From the NCBI GenBank assembly GCA_027682585.1, contig JAQCZH010000002.1:186001-250000 (forward strand): a DNA stretch of 64,000 nucleotides, read 5' to 3'. This DNA is from Lachnospiraceae bacterium AF51-6-b8A (lineage in GTDB: Bacteria > Bacillota > Clostridia > Lachnospirales > Lachnospiraceae). Below the pieces are notes generated by a model, which was not told the origin of the DNA, searched no databases, and saw nothing but the letters and a program-made list of their open reading frames with translations. Numbering within the stretch: position 1 is the first letter of the stretch; the number at the start of each line of letters is the position of its first letter. The translations under genes were made by a program, and so were the position numbers. Shown here one piece after another: positions 57,103 to 64,000 of the stretch.

Positions 57103-57926
57103 CTGTCTCCGTGATGATCACAGATTGCTCCGCGCTTCGCGCTCTCGCAATCCTCCCTACATTCGCATTCCCGCCCTGCTTCGCATGGCTTCATGCTCAT
57201 GTAGGGCACGTCTCGAATCATGAGCGCCTGAACACGCAAGCGTGTCATGCGCAGGGAAATTTCAACGATTCTGTCTCCGTGATGATCACGGATTGCTCCG
57301 CGCTTCGCGCTCTCGCAATCCTCCCTACATTCGCATTCCCGCCCTGCTTCGCATGGCTTCATGCTCATGTAGGGCACGTCTCGAATCATGAGCGCCTGAA
57401 CACGCAAGCGTGTCATGCGCAGGGAAATTTCAACGATTCTGTCTCCGTGATGATCACGGATTGCTCCGCGCTTCGCGCTCTCGCAATCCTCCCTACATTC
57501 GCATTCCCGCCCTGCTTCGCATGGCTTCATGCTCATGTAGGGCACGTCTCGAATCATGAGCGCCTGAACACGCAAGCGTGTCATGCGCAGGGAAATTTCA
57601 ACGATTCTGTCTCCGTGATGATCACGGATTGCTCCGCGCTTCGCGCTCTCGCAATCCTCCCTACATTCGCATTCCCGCCCTGCTTCGCATGGCTTCATGC
57701 TCATGTAGGGCACGTCTCGAATCATGAGCGCCTGAACACGCAAGCGTGTCATGCGCAGGGAAATTTCAACGATTCTGTCTCCGTGATGATCACGGATTGC
57801 TCCGCGCTTCGCGCTCTCGCAATCCTCCCTACATTCGCATTCCCGCCCTGCTTCGCATGGCTTCATGCTCATGTAGGGCACGTCTCGAATCATGAGCGCC
57901 TGAACACGCAAGCGTGTCATGCGCTC
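57103..57926. repeat. 168-bp tandem repeat, about 4.9 copies, between fabG and fabF
   Basis: Unit starts are at 57103, 57271, 57439, 57607 and 57775, exactly 168 bp apart and nearly identical. The last unit stops at about 57926 and the first differs at a few bases. Each unit has palindromes (CCGTGATGATCACGG, ACACGCTTGCGTGT, GCGCGAAGCGC). As 168 is 56 codons, the array is open on both strands. In frame with fabF it would encode five 56-residue units with MSMKPCEAGRECECREDC, four Cys each. No ribosome site supports translation. Nothing else lies in the 873-bp gap. Confidence 0.93.
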
Positions 57927-57947
57927 ATGATTCTTTCCGCTTGATCA

Positions 57948-58676
57948 TCACATCCCGATCCCGCCATCAACACGCAGTACTTCTCCTGTGACATAGGGGG
58001 CTTTAAGCAAATAGGACACGGCGTCCGCCACATCCTGAGGCCTTCCCATCCGCCCCATGGGAATCATCTGTACCATAGGATTCTCTTTCTGATCCCGTGT
58101 CATATCTGTGGCGATGAAACCCGGGGCAACTGCATTACAGCGAATCCCTTTCGCAGCCAGCTCCTTGGCCACCGTCTTGGTCAGACCGATCAGTCCCGCC
58201 TTAGAGGCCGCATAGTTGGCCTGACCGGGATTTCCCATCAGACCCGTGACAGAACTGATATTGACAATGGCCCCTTCTCTCTGGCGCAGGAAAAGACCGG
58301 ATGCATGCCGGATCATGTTAAAAGCGCCCTTGAGATTGGTATCCACAACCGCGTCGAAATCCTCTTCCTTCATACAAAGAATCAATCCGTCTCTCGTAAT
58401 CCCCGCATTATTTACCAGAATCTGAAAGCCTTCGAAGTCCTCTCTGACCCTGCTTACCAGTTCTTTGGCAGCAGCGAAGTCCGCCACATCACACGGATAA
58501 GCTCTGGCCTTTACGCCGTAGTTTTCATGGCAGAAATTACAAACCGCCTGGGCCTTGTCGGCATTTCCTGCATAAACGGCCGCGATATTGGCCCCTTCCG
58601 AGGCCAGTCTTTTGGCAATGGCCTCTCCCAGTCCTCTGGAAGCTCCTGTCACAAGAGCCGTCTTCTCCTTGATCAT
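57948..58676 (-). CDS. fabG: 3-oxoacyl-ACP reductase
   Basis: NADPH-dependent short-chain dehydrogenase of the elongation cycle. 242 residues; cofactor motif TGASRGLGEAIA, NNAGITRDGL, catalytic Ser in NISSVTGLMGNPGQ and YAASKAG with Tyr/Lys. GGAGGAGAATGC precedes the ATG, which overlaps the fabD stop by 4 bp (ATGA). Confidence 0.96.
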   Translation of the reverse strand: MIKEKTALVTGASRGLGEAIAKRLASEGANIAAVYAGNADKAQAVCNFCHENYGVKARAYPCDVADFAAAKELVSRVREDFEGFQILVNNAGITRDGLILCMKEEDFDAVVDTNLKGAFNMIRHASGLFLRQREGAIVNISSVTGLMGNPGQANYAASKAGLIGLTKTVAKELAAKGIRCNAVAPGFIATDMTRDQKENPMVQMIPMGRMGRPQDVADAVSYLLKAPYVTGEVLRVDGGIGM

Positions 58677-59572
58677 GCATTCTCCTCCAGCATCTCCCGA
58701 TAGGAAACCGCCTTGACATCAGCGGAAATTCTATGAATCATGTTGGTCAGCGTTCTTCCAGGGCCAATCTCCACGAAGGTGTCAACACCCGATTCCATCA
58801 TATTGCGAACCAGCTGCTCCCAGCGAACAGGATTGCAGAGCTGGGACGAGAGAAGCTCGGTAAAGTTCTCCCCGTAGGGTTGAGCTGTCACATCCGAATA
58901 GAGGGGTATGGCCCCAATCGGACTCTTCTCCAATTCCTCATCAATTGCACTGGCGAAAGGCTCCCTGGCTCCCTCCATAAAAGGAGAGTGGAAAGCGCCT
59001 GCCACCTTAAGAGGCACAGCCCTTCCGCCATTCTCCCGAACCTCTGCCATAAATTTCCTCATCTGATCCGCCTGGCCCGCAACAGAAATCTGACCTGGAC
59101 AGTTATAGTTAACAGGATAGACCTGGCCGAAATGTCCTGCCAACTCTTCCACTTTCTCGGAGGACAGCTTCAGAACAGCCACCATAGAGGTCCTGACCCT
59201 GTCGGCGCAAGCCTGCATGAGTTCCCCACGCCTCATAACCAGCCGAAATCCCGCCTGGATAGAGTAATACCCGGCAAATGCCGCAGCGGCAACCTCTCCC
59301 AACGAAAAGCCGGCGACGCAGTCGGCCTGCAGGCCTCTCTCGGCAAGGGCCTCGGCCGCCGCTAACTCCATGGCATAGAGACAGGGCTGCGTATTGCTGG
59401 TAACCCTCAAATCCTCGGCGTTTCCCCCGAAGCACATAGCCGAGGTACCGGGCCGGATTTCATCACAGACAGCGAAGATATTTTCTGCCGCTTCGGAAGT
59501 CTGCGCAAGATCTGCCCCCATACCGGGGTACTGATCCCCCTGTCCGGAAAAGACAAATGCTACTTTAGCCAT
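58673..59572 (-). CDS. fabD: Malonyl-CoA:ACP transacylase
   Basis: Loads malonyl on the ACP. 299 residues; FVFSGQGDQYPGMG at the N-terminus, nucleophile Ser in GFSLGE, catalytic His in AGAFHSPFM, and ending VEIGPGRTL. AAGGAGCAAGCGC precedes the ATG, which lies inside the last codons of fabK (13-bp overlap). Confidence 0.96.
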   Translation of the reverse strand: MAKVAFVFSGQGDQYPGMGADLAQTSEAAENIFAVCDEIRPGTSAMCFGGNAEDLRVTSNTQPCLYAMELAAAEALAERGLQADCVAGFSLGEVAAAAFAGYYSIQAGFRLVMRRGELMQACADRVRTSMVAVLKLSSEKVEELAGHFGQVYPVNYNCPGQISVAGQADQMRKFMAEVRENGGRAVPLKVAGAFHSPFMEGAREPFASAIDEELEKSPIGAIPLYSDVTAQPYGENFTELLSSQLCNPVRWEQLVRNMMESGVDTFVEIGPGRTLTNMIHRISADVKAVSYREMLEENA

Positions 59573-60504
59573 GCGCTTGCTCCTTCCAGAACTTTCTCTG
59601 CGCCAGTTACCACATCGGTAATGATGTCGGCTGCCGGCTCTTCCCTCTTGACCATGGCTGCGATTTGTCCGCAGAGAAAGGATCCCTCATCGAGGTTGCC
59701 GTCCTGTACAGCCTTGCGCAGGGCGCCGGTACCCAGCGCTTCAAGCTGATCCTCAGGCAGATCGGAGAACTCTTTTTGGGCATATTCCCGGGCGAACCTG
59801 GTGCGAAGGCTCCTGACGGGATGCCCCAGCTTCTTTCCTGTCACCATAGTACACAGGTCATTGGCCTTTAAGACTTGCTCCTTGTAGACAGAAGAAATGG
59901 TGCATTCTTCCGCAGAGAGAAAACGAGTCCCCATCTGTACGCCGCAGGCTCCCAGCATGAGAGCGGCCGCGAAGCCCCGGCCATCGGCAATACCACCGGC
60001 TGCCAGAACAGGCAGGTCTGTGGCGTCCACGATCTGCGGAACCAATACCATCGTTGTCAATTCACCCACATGACCGCCGGACTCTCCCCCCTCAGCGATG
60101 AGAGCCGCGGCCCCGATGCGGGTCATAAGCCTGGCCATAGCCACAGAAGCGACGACGGGGACGACCTTAATGTCTGCTTCCTTCCAGGCCTTCATATACC
60201 TGGAGGGGTTGCCGGCGCCGGTGGTAACAACAGGTACTTCCTCCTCGATGACGAGCGCGGCAATGTCTGCCGCAAAGGGGCTCATCAGCATGATGTTGAC
60301 GCCAAAAGGCTTATTCGTCAGTTCCCTGGCAATTTGAATTTGCTCGCGGACATAGTCTGCCGGAGCATTCCCCGCTGCAATGATGCCCAACCCACCGCCA
60401 TTGGAGACAGCGGCGGCCAGCTTTCCATCTGCAATCCAGGCCATACCGCCCTGAAAGACGGGGTACTCGATGCCAAGAATCTGACAAATCTTAGACTGCT
60501 TCAT
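59560..60504 (-). CDS. fabK: Enoyl-ACP reductase, FMN-dependent type
   Basis: Reduces the enoyl double bond with FMN/NAD(P)H. 314 residues of the 2-nitropropane-dioxygenase/FabK fold: IEYPVFQGGMAWIADGKLA, GGLGIIAAGN, EGGESGGHVGE and PVLAAGGIADGRG. It starts at 60504 (MKQSKICQILG), after AAGGGTTGAG. It is the only enoyl reductase in the window, and FabK enzymes are not triclosan-sensitive. It follows acpP by 4 bp. Confidence 0.95.
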   Translation of the reverse strand: MKQSKICQILGIEYPVFQGGMAWIADGKLAAAVSNGGGLGIIAAGNAPADYVREQIQIARELTNKPFGVNIMLMSPFAADIAALVIEEEVPVVTTGAGNPSRYMKAWKEADIKVVPVVASVAMARLMTRIGAAALIAEGGESGGHVGELTTMVLVPQIVDATDLPVLAAGGIADGRGFAAALMLGACGVQMGTRFLSAEECTISSVYKEQVLKANDLCTMVTGKKLGHPVRSLRTRFAREYAQKEFSDLPEDQLEALGTGALRKAVQDGNLDEGSFLCGQIAAMVKREEPAADIITDVVTGAEKVLEGASAWLK

Positions 60505-60508
60505 GAAC

Positions 60509-60730
60509 TCAACCCTTCTTGGACTGGATGAACTTATCAAGATCGGCGATCGTTGCAACCGGTTCTTCCAGATCAATCTCAACGCCGAGTTCATCCTCAA
60601 GACTCATAAGCAGATCAACCGTATCCAGCGAGTCAATCCCCAGATCTGCAAAAGTACTCTCCGGTTTGATGGTAGACGGATCCACACCGATGCGGTCGGC
60701 AACTACTTTAGCAATAACGTCAAAATACAT
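60509..60730 (-). CDS. acpP: Acyl carrier protein
   Basis: 73-residue acidic helical bundle. The phosphopantetheine serine lies in LGIDSLDTVDLLMSLE. The ATG at 60730 after GGAGGATTTGAAC begins MYFDVIAKVVADRIGVD; the longer upstream frame is not used. It is the first gene of the operon. The Sfp-like transferase at the left edge could be one of its activators; a dedicated AcpS is not in the window. Confidence 0.95.
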   Translation of the reverse strand: MYFDVIAKVVADRIGVDPSTIKPESTFADLGIDSLDTVDLLMSLEDELGVEIDLEEPVATIADLDKFIQSKKG

Positions 60731-60919
60731 GTTCAAATCCTCCATATGAAATCTGTTTTCGGTAAGATGACCACTAAGTTCCTGACAGCTCATTTCCATA
60801 TCAGCCGGGAAAGAGACGATCCTCTCGATGCAGGGTATTCCTCGCATTTTCACCAAACAGCCCCATCAGCGGTCAGTCTTTATCTTAGATATTCCCTGTT
60901 CCCCTCGTGCCCCTTTTCT

Positions 60920-60940
60920 GTTCCAAAAGCGTTCCAAAAG
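60920..60940. repeat. Two adjacent GTTCCAAAAG words before acpP
   Basis: TTCCAAAAGC and GTTCCAAAAG repeat in tandem in the acpP leader, about 190 bp upstream of the start and downstream of the putative promoter. It could be a repressor or attenuator site. No FapR or FabT box is recognised. Confidence 0.35.
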
Positions 60941-61054
60941 TAGGGCTATTCTGTGAAATTTGAACAGCTTTTTGATCTTGTAACATTCCATTTACTCCCT
61001 CTCTTTCTTCCAAATATCCTGTCTTACAAGTCGCAGTTAGAGAAAAAGGGTTGT

Positions 61055-61082
61055 ATTTTAACCCAGTCTGGAAAAAGCGCAA
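61055..61082 (-). promoter_or_regulatory. Candidate fatty-acid operon promoter
   Basis: Minus strand TTGCGC (61077-61082), 16 bp, TAAAAT (61055-61060), with GGGTT..AACCC flanking the -10. A leader of about 320 bp would precede acpP. The 60731-61142 gap holds this, the tandem word above and a terminator. Confidence 0.4.
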
Positions 61083-61086
61083 CAAA

Positions 61087-61124
61087 AAAAGAGTGTCCCG
61101 GCATTTCTGCTTGGACACTCTTTT
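61087..61124 (-). terminator. Terminator of the surface-protein gene
   Basis: AAAAGAGTGTCC / GGACACTCTTTT (61087-61098 and 61113-61124) with T runs on either outer side; probably works both ways. Confidence 0.8.
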
Positions 61125-61142
61125 ATATTGTACCTTCCTGTC

Positions 61143-62357
61143 TTATTTCATTCTTCTTTTCTTTCCGAACAAGATACTGATACCTGTCAGACTCAGAAGC
61201 AGAATACTTCCGTAAATCAGAAGGTTTCCCAGGTCACTTGTCTTAGGTGCCTTGGAGGTCTGCCCTGTCTTTACCTTAACAACTGTATTTGGCTTATCCA
61301 GAGTCTTGGACTGCTCTGGTGTTTCGGGCTGCTCCGGTGTCTTGGACCGCTCCGGTGTTTTGGGCTGCTCCGGATTCTTAGGCTGCTCCGGTGTCTTCGA
61401 ATTGATCTCCGTATTGGTGATTAGAATCTTATAACCAAGCTCACTGGAGTAACTGGTTTTGTAACCCTCTACGGGATCCTCTTCCACCTTATAATCGATC
61501 TCATGACCATCCACAGGATCATATCTGCGCAGACCGCCATCAAATACATATTTCCAGTTGTTCGCCCTGCTCAGTGTTGCAGTCTGTTTCACCCGGCCAT
61601 CCGCCAGCAACCGAATGGTCGCGGAAGCGCCCTCTTTTCCGACCCATTTCTTGATTACTTCAAAACCGACTTCCTCATTATTGGTATTGGTAATCACAAA
61701 ACCTGACTTGGCATCCCCTGTAATCTTTGTATCATAGGTAGCCCCTTCATTTTCGTTATCTTCCAGTTGGTAGTAGGCTTCCTTCAGCTTGTAGGCAATC
61801 TCATGACCATCCTTCTCATCGTACTTAGGCACATTTTCAAAGACATGAGTCCAGCCATTATCCCTGGTCAGGTCTACACTGCCTGCCTGCTTATCGTCTC
61901 CCATCAATATAACATGAACTAATCGAGCCTCTTTCCCAATCCATTTCTTGGTCACATGAACCGAAAAGGTCTCGACATTGGTATTCTTAATCTGAAAGCC
62001 GTCTTTGCTGTTCCCCAAAACGATACTCTTATAGCCGGGGACCGGCTCCTCTTCCACAGTGTATCTGATATACCCCGTATCATCCGTTTCAGGGATATCT
62101 TTAAAGCTGCTTTTCCATGAGTTCGCCTCATTCAGGACAAGTCTTCTGCCGGTATCCTTTCCATCGCCAAGAAGCTTAACTGTAACAGAATCTTTCTTGG
62201 GTCCCACCCAGATCTTTTGAACATCTACAGCAGTCTTGTTCACAACTTTTCTCGGAGTATTCTCCTTGGCATACACCCTTGCACCTGAAGACGGGAAGAT
62301 ACTCCCAATTGCCAAAAGCAGACACAATAAGCCCCCTATAAGCTTGCCTATTTTCAT
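61143..62357 (-). CDS. Cna_B-repeat cell-wall protein with sorting signal
   Basis: 404 residues. A signal peptide (about 1-30, cleavage near VYAKE) is followed by three Cna_B-type beta repeats at about 43-130, 133-222 and 225-312, each ending with an ITNT-like strand (QIKNTN, VITNTN, LITNTE). A Pro/Glu/Thr stalk of KTPEQP-type repeats lies at about 316-352. A sorting region follows with APKTSD, a hydrophobic helix and a KKRRMK tail. APKTSD is a degenerate LPxTG form, so a matching sortase is needed and is not seen here. Such modules are typical of pilin-like or adhesin proteins. AAGGGGGAAAA precedes the ATG. Confidence 0.88.
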   Translation of the reverse strand: MKIGKLIGGLLCLLLAIGSIFPSSGARVYAKENTPRKVVNKTAVDVQKIWVGPKKDSVTVKLLGDGKDTGRRLVLNEANSWKSSFKDIPETDDTGYIRYTVEEEPVPGYKSIVLGNSKDGFQIKNTNVETFSVHVTKKWIGKEARLVHVILMGDDKQAGSVDLTRDNGWTHVFENVPKYDEKDGHEIAYKLKEAYYQLEDNENEGATYDTKITGDAKSGFVITNTNNEEVGFEVIKKWVGKEGASATIRLLADGRVKQTATLSRANNWKYVFDGGLRRYDPVDGHEIDYKVEEDPVEGYKTSYSSELGYKILITNTEINSKTPEQPKNPEQPKTPERSKTPEQPETPEQSKTLDKPNTVVKVKTGQTSKAPKTSDLGNLLIYGSILLLSLTGISILFGKKRRMK

Positions 62358-62399
62358 TTTTCCCCCTTCCCTTTCCTATGAGATATTTCTCATATCTGC

Positions 62400-62483
62400 A
62401 GGGTCACTGTCCTGACCCAGCCAAAAGGATTAACCTTTTAGGGACAGAGAAAATAACAAAAACTTGGAAAGGAGGTAATTCTC
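62400..62483. other. Junction between core DNA and an integrated element (approximate)
   Basis: Between the surface-protein start and the serine recombinase the composition changes. A short palindrome AAAAGGATTAACCTTTT lies at about 62423-62439. The exact end of the element cannot be placed from one side. Confidence 0.35.
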
Positions 62484-64000
62484 ATGTCAAATACGAAAAG
62501 AACAGGACAAACAGCCCTTTATGAGCGTTTAAGTAGAGATGATGAAATGCAGGGAGAAAGCAATTCCATCACCAATCAAAAACAGCTACTTGAAAGTTAT
62601 GCGAAAAGAAACGGCTTTGTAAATATCTATCACTATACCGATGATGGAGTAAGCGGAACAACCTTTGATAGAGAGGGATTTCAGAAAATGATAAAAGCAG
62701 TAGAAGAAAACAAAGTATCTACTGTGATAGTAAAAGATATGAGTAGGTTTGGCAGAGATTACCTTAAAGTAGGCTTTTACACCGAAATACTTTTCAAAGA
62801 AAAGGGAGTAAGGTTTATCGCCATCAATAACGGAATAGATAGCGAAAAACAAGCAGAAAGCGACTTTACCCCATTTCTAAATATTATGAATGAATGGTAT
62901 GCAAGAGATACCTCAAGAAAAATACAATCCATCTTTAGAGCAAGAATGGAAGAGGGTAAAAGAGTATCACCAAGCGTTCCATACGGCTATTATAGAAATC
63001 CTAAGAACAAACAGGAGTTACTTGTCGATAAAGAGAGTGCAAAGGTCGTAAAACGCATTTACAGGCTTGTAATAGAGGGATATGGAGTAACACATATAGC
63101 AGACATATTAACCAAAGATAAAGTCCTTATTCCGTCAGCCTATGCCCAAATACATTACCCCGAAAATAACCATAGCTCAAAGAAAAGAGGAATAGAAGAC
63201 CCGTATTTTTGGACACCGACCACAGTAGGTTATATCTTAGAAAAAAGAGAATATATGGGTCATACTGTACTTGGTAAAACAATATGCCTTGATTACAAAA
63301 CTAAGAAACGCAGAAAGGCAAAAGAAGATGAACTCATTATCTTCAAAAACACCCATAAAGCCATCATTGACGAAGAAACATGGAATAACGCTCAAAGGTT
63401 AAGAAAAACAGTGAGAAGAAGTCCAAAGTACGGAACAACCTCACACCCCTTTACAGGACTTTTAATCTGTGCAGATTGTGGAGGTAAATTAAGTTACAGA
63501 GAGCCGGCAGAATATAAAGAAAAGAAATATGATTGTGATTATTGCTTTGTATGTCAACATTACAGACACAGAAAAGGCTCTTGCAGTATGCACTACATCA
63601 AGGTAAAAACAGTGAATGAAATTCTCCTAAAATCAATCAAAGAAATCACAGATTTTGCAAAAGAAGAAAAGCAAGAATTTCTAAAAGTGATGAACAAATT
63701 ATCCGATGAAAAAAGGGAAGAAAAGTATCAAGATGATAAAACGAAATTAGAAAAATTATCTTCAAGAAATGAAGAACTAACAACCCTTATTACAAAGCTA
63801 TATGAAGACCATGCACTTGGAAAAATTCCCGCAAAACACTTTGATAGATTATTTAATATCTATGACACGGAGCAACAAGAATTAGAAAAGCAAATACAGT
63901 ATTTTGAAGATGAAATAGAAAGCTATCATCAGAGAAAAGTTGACACCGATAAATTCCTAAAGATGATAGAAAAATATACCGATATTGAAGAACTGACAGT
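62484..64000 (+). CDS. Large serine recombinase, TnpX-like (3' end beyond the window)
   Basis: At least 505 residues, running off the right edge. The resolvase catalytic domain (about 10-150) has the nucleophile in ALYERLSRDDE (Ser17) and VKDMSRFGRD. The recombinase domain continues with VPYGYYRNPKN, then a zinc ribbon CADCGGKLSYR plus CFVCQHYRHRKGSC, and a C-terminal coiled coil (EEKYQDDKTKLEKLSSRNEEL). AAAGGAGGTAATTCTC precedes the ATG. This class moves Tn4451/Tn1549-like elements. Composition is clearly AT-richer than the genes before it. Confidence 0.93.
   Translation, partial: MSNTKRTGQTALYERLSRDDEMQGESNSITNQKQLLESYAKRNGFVNIYHYTDDGVSGTTFDREGFQKMIKAVEENKVSTVIVKDMSRFGRDYLKVGFYTEILFKEKGVRFIAINNGIDSEKQAESDFTPFLNIMNEWYARDTSRKIQSIFRARMEEGKRVSPSVPYGYYRNPKNKQELLVDKESAKVVKRIYRLVIEGYGVTHIADILTKDKVLIPSAYAQIHYPENNHSSKKRGIEDPYFWTPTTVGYILEKREYMGHTVLGKTICLDYKTKKRRKAKEDELIIFKNTHKAIIDEETWNNAQRLRKTVRRSPKYGTTSHPFTGLLICADCGGKLSYREPAEYKEKKYDCDYCFVCQHYRHRKGSCSMHYIKVKTVNEILLKSIKEITDFAKEEKQEFLKVMNKLSDEKREEKYQDDKTKLEKLSSRNEELTTLITKLYEDHALGKIPAKHFDRLFNIYDTEQQELEKQIQYFEDEIESYHQRKVDTDKFLKMIEKYTDIEELT

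Noticed and set aside
57103..57926. CRISPR array
   Set aside because: The repeat unit is 168 bp and contiguous with no variable spacers, and no cas genes are present.
57111..57944. A 277-codon plus-strand open frame across the fab-operon repeat array
   Set aside because: It arises because the unit length is a multiple of three. No ribosome site precedes it and it is antisense to the operon.

Overview
The window looks like a chromosome segment of a moderate-GC Clostridia member, most likely Lachnospiraceae. The reasons are the acpP-fabK-fabD-fabG-fabF-accB-fabZ-accC-accD-accA operon with FabK as the only enoyl reductase, strong AGGAGG-type ribosome sites, SseB-like, DUF4241 and DUF2804 proteins, and a TnpX-type serine recombinase. 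No rRNA, tRNA or CRISPR array was seen. The assignment rests on gene content only.

Layout. 1-25.6 kb is mostly minus-strand housekeeping and accessory genes: a phosphopantetheinyl transferase cut by the left edge, asparagine synthetase, a ketopantoate reductase-like enzyme with a CapA-like protein, a SNF2 ATPase, pyridoxamine kinase, an SseB-like protein, a two-component system followed by an FtsX-type ABC exporter with a clear operator between them, an acetyltransferase, and several envelope or unknown proteins. 25.9-38.7 kb is a decayed accessory region ending exactly at the 3' end of guaA. It is AT-richer and holds an orphan HicB, a caspase-like remnant, broken IS3, IS481 and IS30 transposases, a doubly frameshifted SRAP gene, a broken flavin-oxidase-like gene, two membrane proteins, an AraC regulator, a BtrH-like protein, a TfoX-like protein and an unknown helix-turn-helix-like protein. 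Two families of imperfect repeats (A and B) punctuate the guaA-proximal part. One A copy lies at the guaA stop and another carries the same 11-bp core, which suggests repeated integration at guaA.

38.7-51.6 kb returns to core genes: guaA, a TrkH/TrkA potassium system, a shikimate kinase with upp, a divergent uracil/xanthine permease, an arginase-family protein, a cytidylate kinase-like protein, an esterase and a PAS/winged-helix regulator. 51.6-60.7 kb is the type II fatty-acid synthesis operon. It is interrupted between fabG and fabF by about 4.9 copies of a 168-bp tandem repeat that stays open in frame on both strands. 61.1-62.4 kb encodes a Cna_B-repeat cell-wall protein. From 62.4 kb the composition becomes AT-rich and a large serine recombinase runs off the right edge, probably the end of an integrative element.

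How genes work together. Asp/Asn, purine (guaA), pyrimidine salvage (upp with the permease) and lipid synthesis are basic metabolism. The Sfp-type enzyme could activate the acyl carrier protein encoded at the far end. The two-component system probably controls its own ABC exporter through paired 11-bp CTGTCA repeats. The most unusual features are the in-frame tandem repeat inside the fab operon and the cassette-like accretion at guaA.
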